Assembly (NCBI RefSeq): GCF_000314995.1
Contig: NZ_BAEO01000062.1
Span: forward strand, 372,001 to 436,000
Direction of reading: 5' to 3'
From: Paraglaciecola arctica BSs20135
GTDB lineage: Bacteria > Pseudomonadota > Gammaproteobacteria > Enterobacterales > Alteromonadaceae
Length of the DNA stretch: 64,000 nt
Notes under the pieces: generated by a model
Database searches by the model: none
The model's input: the letters and a program-made list of their open reading frames with translations, nothing else
Told to the model about the DNA's origin: nothing
In this document: positions 61,131 to 64,000 of the stretch, one piece after another
Layout of the letters: every line of letters begins with the position of its first letter
How positions within the stretch are numbered: the stretch's first letter is position 1
Program-made: the position numbers and the translations under genes

Positions 61131-62036
61131 TTATTTGCTGCTAGTGTGTTTGTTACGAAACAAGGTATACAGGCCACTTGCGACAATAATCACTATGCCA
61201 AATAAGGTTAAGTTATCAGGTCTTTCGTTAAAGATAGTTGCCCCAATAATTAGTGCGAATACGATCCTTGTATATCTAAATGGGGCAACAACAGAAACAT
61301 CACCATTACGCATCGCGATTGTTAACCAATAATAAGCGGTAACCCCAAAGGTTGTCGCTGCCAAAATTTGCAGATTAGACATGATATCCGGCCAAATAAA
61401 GCCTTGATTAGTCAAATCGTTGCCATCAGAGCCAATATTAAAATACAGCATAAATAAGCCTGTTGGGATTAAGATAAAGAAACCATAAATACCCAATTGT
61501 AAATGCGATAAAACAGGGGAGGCGGCACGTGTTGCTAAGTCTCGCCCAGCAAAACCGAGCATTCCAATAATCCCCAATAGCGACGATATTTCGAAACTTT
61601 CAAGGCCTGGTCTTATAATAACTAACACTCCTATAAAACCAATTGATATTGCGCACCATCGTTGCCAACCAACACGCTCACCCAAAAATAAAGCGGCTCC
61701 CATAACCACAACTAATGGTGTTGCTTGCAAAATTGCGGAGGCACTAGATAAGGGGGTATAAACAATAGCTAAGGTATAAAATAATCGTCCAATTACCTCA
61801 AAAACAATTCGTAATAGGACGGGTTGAGAAATAATCTTTGGATGAAAAATAGCTTGGCCACGACTCAGAGTCATTACAATAAAAGCAAGTGTTCCTCCAA
61901 GACCAAACAATAATAGAATTTCACCTACAGGTACTAAAGCAGCGGTTGATTTTATAAACATATCTTCTAGTGCAAAAGCTGCCATCGCCAACACCATAAA
62001 CAAACTACTTCTCAAATTACTCACTACTACTTCCAA
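61131..62036 (-). CDS. EamA/DMT family transporter
   Basis: A 301-residue protein with ten predicted helices in two EamA repeats. The first is MVLAMAAFALEDMFIKSTAALVPVGEILLLFGLGG, with FYTLAIVYTPLSSASAILQATPLVVVMGAALFLGERVGWQRW closing it. The second ends VVAPFRYTRIVFALIIGATIFNERPDNLTLFGIVIIVASGL. The form (LSSASAILQATPL, APFRYT) is like the S-adenosylmethionine/amino-acid-transporter-type group of DMT permeases, but the substrate cannot be fixed. It is monocistronic. Confidence 0.85.
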   Translation of the reverse strand: MEVVVSNLRSSLFMVLAMAAFALEDMFIKSTAALVPVGEILLLFGLGGTLAFIVMTLSRGQAIFHPKIISQPVLLRIVFEVIGRLFYTLAIVYTPLSSASAILQATPLVVVMGAALFLGERVGWQRWCAISIGFIGVLVIIRPGLESFEISSLLGIIGMLGFAGRDLATRAASPVLSHLQLGIYGFFILIPTGLFMLYFNIGSDGNDLTNQGFIWPDIMSNLQILAATTFGVTAYYWLTIAMRNGDVSVVAPFRYTRIVFALIIGATIFNERPDNLTLFGIVIIVASGLYTLFRNKHTSSK

Positions 62037-62476
62037 ATATAAAAATCAAAATCATCAAAAAACTATTAAGTTGCCCATCACAATTTGCCTTTTAAATTCC
62101 CAATCGCCAACGAATTACTCTGGGAATAGATTTTTTCGGAGCAGAGGTGATTATTCTATTGCTTTGTTTTGTGGGAGCAAAAAAAGGGAGATTGGCGTGG
62201 GGGCATATTATGTCATATTCATCATGGATGATGTGCCCGATTAGGCATGCCTTTATGCTATTTCTAGCACTTTAGTAATTCTCCTGCATATCGTTTAAGT
62301 CCCTTTTTAATTGGTTTCTTTATCAAACTTCCGAGCAATTTATCTCACATTGGAGAGTCAGTGGTTAATTTTAATAAATTAACACTGTTGTTTTGTTAAA
62401 TAACCATCACATCAGGTTAAATAGCGCCAATCTTTATTGGATTGGCGCTATTGTGATTTTATACAAATTGAAGATA
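62037..62476. other. Intergenic region with one hairpin
   Basis: About 440 bp. Apart from the hairpin at 62420-62452 and a 10-bp palindrome AGGCATGCCT near 62244, nothing was recognised. Confidence 0.4.
62420..62452 (-). terminator. Hairpin, probable terminator
   Basis: A perfect 13-bp stem AATAGCGCCAATC / GATTGGCGCTATT with a 7-base loop lies 25 bp past the stop of the acetyl-CoA hydrolase gene. The T-tract behind it on the minus strand is short. Confidence 0.7.
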
Positions 62477-64000
62477 TTAACTTGGCTGTCTCAATGCATA
62501 GATAAACAATTTAGCGTAGAGCTTTTCTTTTAGAGTGCTGCAGCTTTCAAGCTTCATCATTTTCAAATAGGCTTGTTCCTTTCCTCCCGCCTTAACAAAT
62601 TGCGCTTTAATTAAGATCAGTAAGGTGGTGTATTTATTACTGGTATTGGACTTCAACCATTGTAATGCGTTAATAATGGTTTTTTCATCAGCAGTAAAAT
62701 CTTCACCATAAGGATAGGTGGGAAAATAGCCCTGATCTTTAACTGATTTAAATTGCTGGGCAAGCATTTCTGGGGTGTTGCTGGTAAATGCAACGGGGAC
62801 TTGCCAACTGGCAGACAGTTTTTTATGGCTCACAGCCTGTTTCCGTAAATCTTCTTGAAAACGACTATCTGCAATACAAATCATTCTTTGAATGCACACT
62901 TCATCGGATTGTCCTCTGAGATCTGCCATACCATATTCAGTTACCACAATATCTCGAAGGTGGCGGGGAATAGTGCAGTAGCCATATTTCCAAACTACAT
63001 TGGATTCAACTTTGTTTTTACCGCTATGCACACTGCGCAGCATTAATATAGAACGGCTGTCATCTAAAGCATGAGCCATGGCCACAAAATTGTATTGTCC
63101 GCCGACACCGCTCACCACCTGGTGGTTTTCTAGGGCGTCAGACGCCGCCGCACCCAGTACATCGACCTTCATACAAGTATTGATGAATCTGGCTTTGACC
63201 CTTTGTACCCGATCTAATGCTTCACCACCATAGAGTTCATTTATTTGACTCACGGCTGTCATTTGAAATAAAGATTTTTTCTCATCAATCAAGGCATGTA
63301 ACCACTGATAGAAGCGCTTTGATCCCATATAAAATGCGGCATGTAACACCACGCCATGATGCAGGCTCTTACCCAAGCAGTTTTGTTCAATGGCTGCCAG
63401 ATTAGTTTTTTCATCTAAATTAGTAGAATACTCACGTCCTGAACTATCCGTGATGCGGCCTTTTTTAAATGTTAATTCTGCTTTAAATATGCCCAAAGAC
63501 TGCAATCTTATAAAGGTTCTGGCGGTGATGACTTCATCTATGACATGCCACTCAAGCAAGTTTTTTATCAGGCCTGGCCTAATTTGTTCAGTGATTTTTT
63601 TGTTGTTCAATAAGGCTTGTATTTGAGCATCAGGATATACCTTTCTGCGTAATATATGAGCTTCATACAAATGCACAAAACCTTCGACGAACATCTCACT
63701 GGCACCATATAAACCTTGTTTAAACGTTCCAGTGCCACCCGTTTTTTCTATTAAGGTGTTGTAATTATTGATTATGTTACTTTTATCCAATAATGCTTTG
63801 TATTGAGTGTTGTGCTGATGCCGTAACGCTGTGCAATACACCATGGCATCGGCCAAAGAGCCAATGCCAATCTGCAAGGTGCCGCCGTCTTTAATCAAGG
63901 TGCTGACCAACAAACCAATACTGTAATCCGTCACATTGATGGGTTGAGCCGGCGTAGCAAAGGGCTCAAAATAATCTTTATCATGGTCATGGATCAAATC
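62477..64000 (-). CDS. Acetyl-CoA hydrolase/transferase family protein (N-terminus beyond window)
   Basis: The frame is open to the window edge, so only the last 507 or so residues are seen. They belong to the acetyl-CoA hydrolase/CoA-transferase family: TLQIGIGSLADAMVYCTAL, then LYGASEMFVEGFVHLYEAH, GVVLHAAFYMGSKRFYQWL, and the C-terminal domain with VSGVGGQYNFVAMAHALDDSRSILMLRS and VVTEYGMADLRGQSDEVCIQRMICIADSRFQEDL. The GVGGQxNFV and TEYGxADLRG motifs are diagnostic. It moves or releases CoA from small acyl-CoAs in the cytoplasm. The C-terminal 120 residues (FAKxx.. KSVKDQGYFPTYPYGEDFTADEK) extend past the core. Which acyl group is used is not clear. Confidence 0.85.
   Translation of the reverse strand, partial: DLIHDHDKDYFEPFATPAQPINVTDYSIGLLVSTLIKDGGTLQIGIGSLADAMVYCTALRHQHNTQYKALLDKSNIINNYNTLIEKTGGTGTFKQGLYGASEMFVEGFVHLYEAHILRRKVYPDAQIQALLNNKKITEQIRPGLIKNLLEWHVIDEVITARTFIRLQSLGIFKAELTFKKGRITDSSGREYSTNLDEKTNLAAIEQNCLGKSLHHGVVLHAAFYMGSKRFYQWLHALIDEKKSLFQMTAVSQINELYGGEALDRVQRVKARFINTCMKVDVLGAAASDALENHQVVSGVGGQYNFVAMAHALDDSRSILMLRSVHSGKNKVESNVVWKYGYCTIPRHLRDIVVTEYGMADLRGQSDEVCIQRMICIADSRFQEDLRKQAVSHKKLSASWQVPVAFTSNTPEMLAQQFKSVKDQGYFPTYPYGEDFTADEKTIINALQWLKSNTSNKYTTLLILIKAQFVKAGGKEQAYLKMMKLESCSTLKEKLYAKLFIYALRQPS

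Overview
The window looks like chromosomal DNA of a marine gammaproteobacterium of the order Alteromonadales (Glaciecola/Paraglaciecola/Alteromonas-like). This is inferred from the gene families: two TonB-dependent receptors, a GH10 xylanase, a RadD helicase, a chromosomal Qnr-type pentapeptide protein, a second SecD/SecF pair, many secreted lipoproteins and small beta-barrels. It is also inferred from the low-to-moderate GC. No rRNA, tRNA, CRISPR array, phage block or intact transposase was recognised.

Layout. 1-4.8 kb: an ECF sigma factor (cut by the window edge) and a TonB protein, a frameshifted lipoprotein, a coiled-coil protein, a BamE-like lipoprotein and a Qnr homologue. 5-8.8 kb: a btuB receptor gene under a cobalamin riboswitch, followed directly by a beta-propeller-type lipoprotein that could be a BtuG-like corrinoid-capture protein. 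8.9-12.1 kb: a fused ThDP-dependent 2-oxoacid dehydrogenase E1 and a divergent LysR regulator. 12.1-23.7 kb: a tightly packed 13-gene cobalamin salvage/transport operon on the minus strand (btuD, btuC, cobT, cobS, cobU, cobC, cobQ, cobO, btuF, a methyltransferase, a second histidine phosphatase, cbiB, cobD) behind a second cobalamin riboswitch. No corrin-ring genes are present, so the locus imports corrinoids, adenosylates them and completes the nucleotide loop. 23.9-33 kb: thiI, an exported methyltransferase, a large calcium-repeat surface protein with a GlyGly-CTERM-like tail, and secD/secF with a small exported neighbour.

33-43.4 kb: an HBM-type membrane sensor without an output domain, a GH10 xylanase and sbcD-sbcC. 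Then comes a 1.6-kb non-coding block in which the end of sbcC and a complex hairpin element are tandemly duplicated, followed by an unknown ORF. 43.6-51.7 kb: an outer-membrane barrel, a truncated cold-shock gene, radD, an RhtA-like exporter, an SDR, and a Gfo/Idh/MocA oxidoreductase plus PhyH dioxygenase next to an AraC regulator. 52.3-60.9 kb: a TonB-dependent receptor coupled to a secreted SAM hydrolase (DUF62 family), a YD-like lipoprotein, a block of direct repeats, a CD39-type nucleotidase lipoprotein and small exported proteins. 61-64 kb: an EamA transporter and the C-terminal part of an acetyl-CoA hydrolase/transferase that runs off the window.

The most unusual signals are four. (1) An intergenic element family, four copies here, whose hairpin loops are conserved while the stems change by compensating substitutions. 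(2) The BtuB-propeller lipoprotein pair. (3) The receptor plus exported SAM hydrolase pair, near an exported nucleotidase. (4) The sbcC tail duplicate, whose many differences from the parent are all synonymous.
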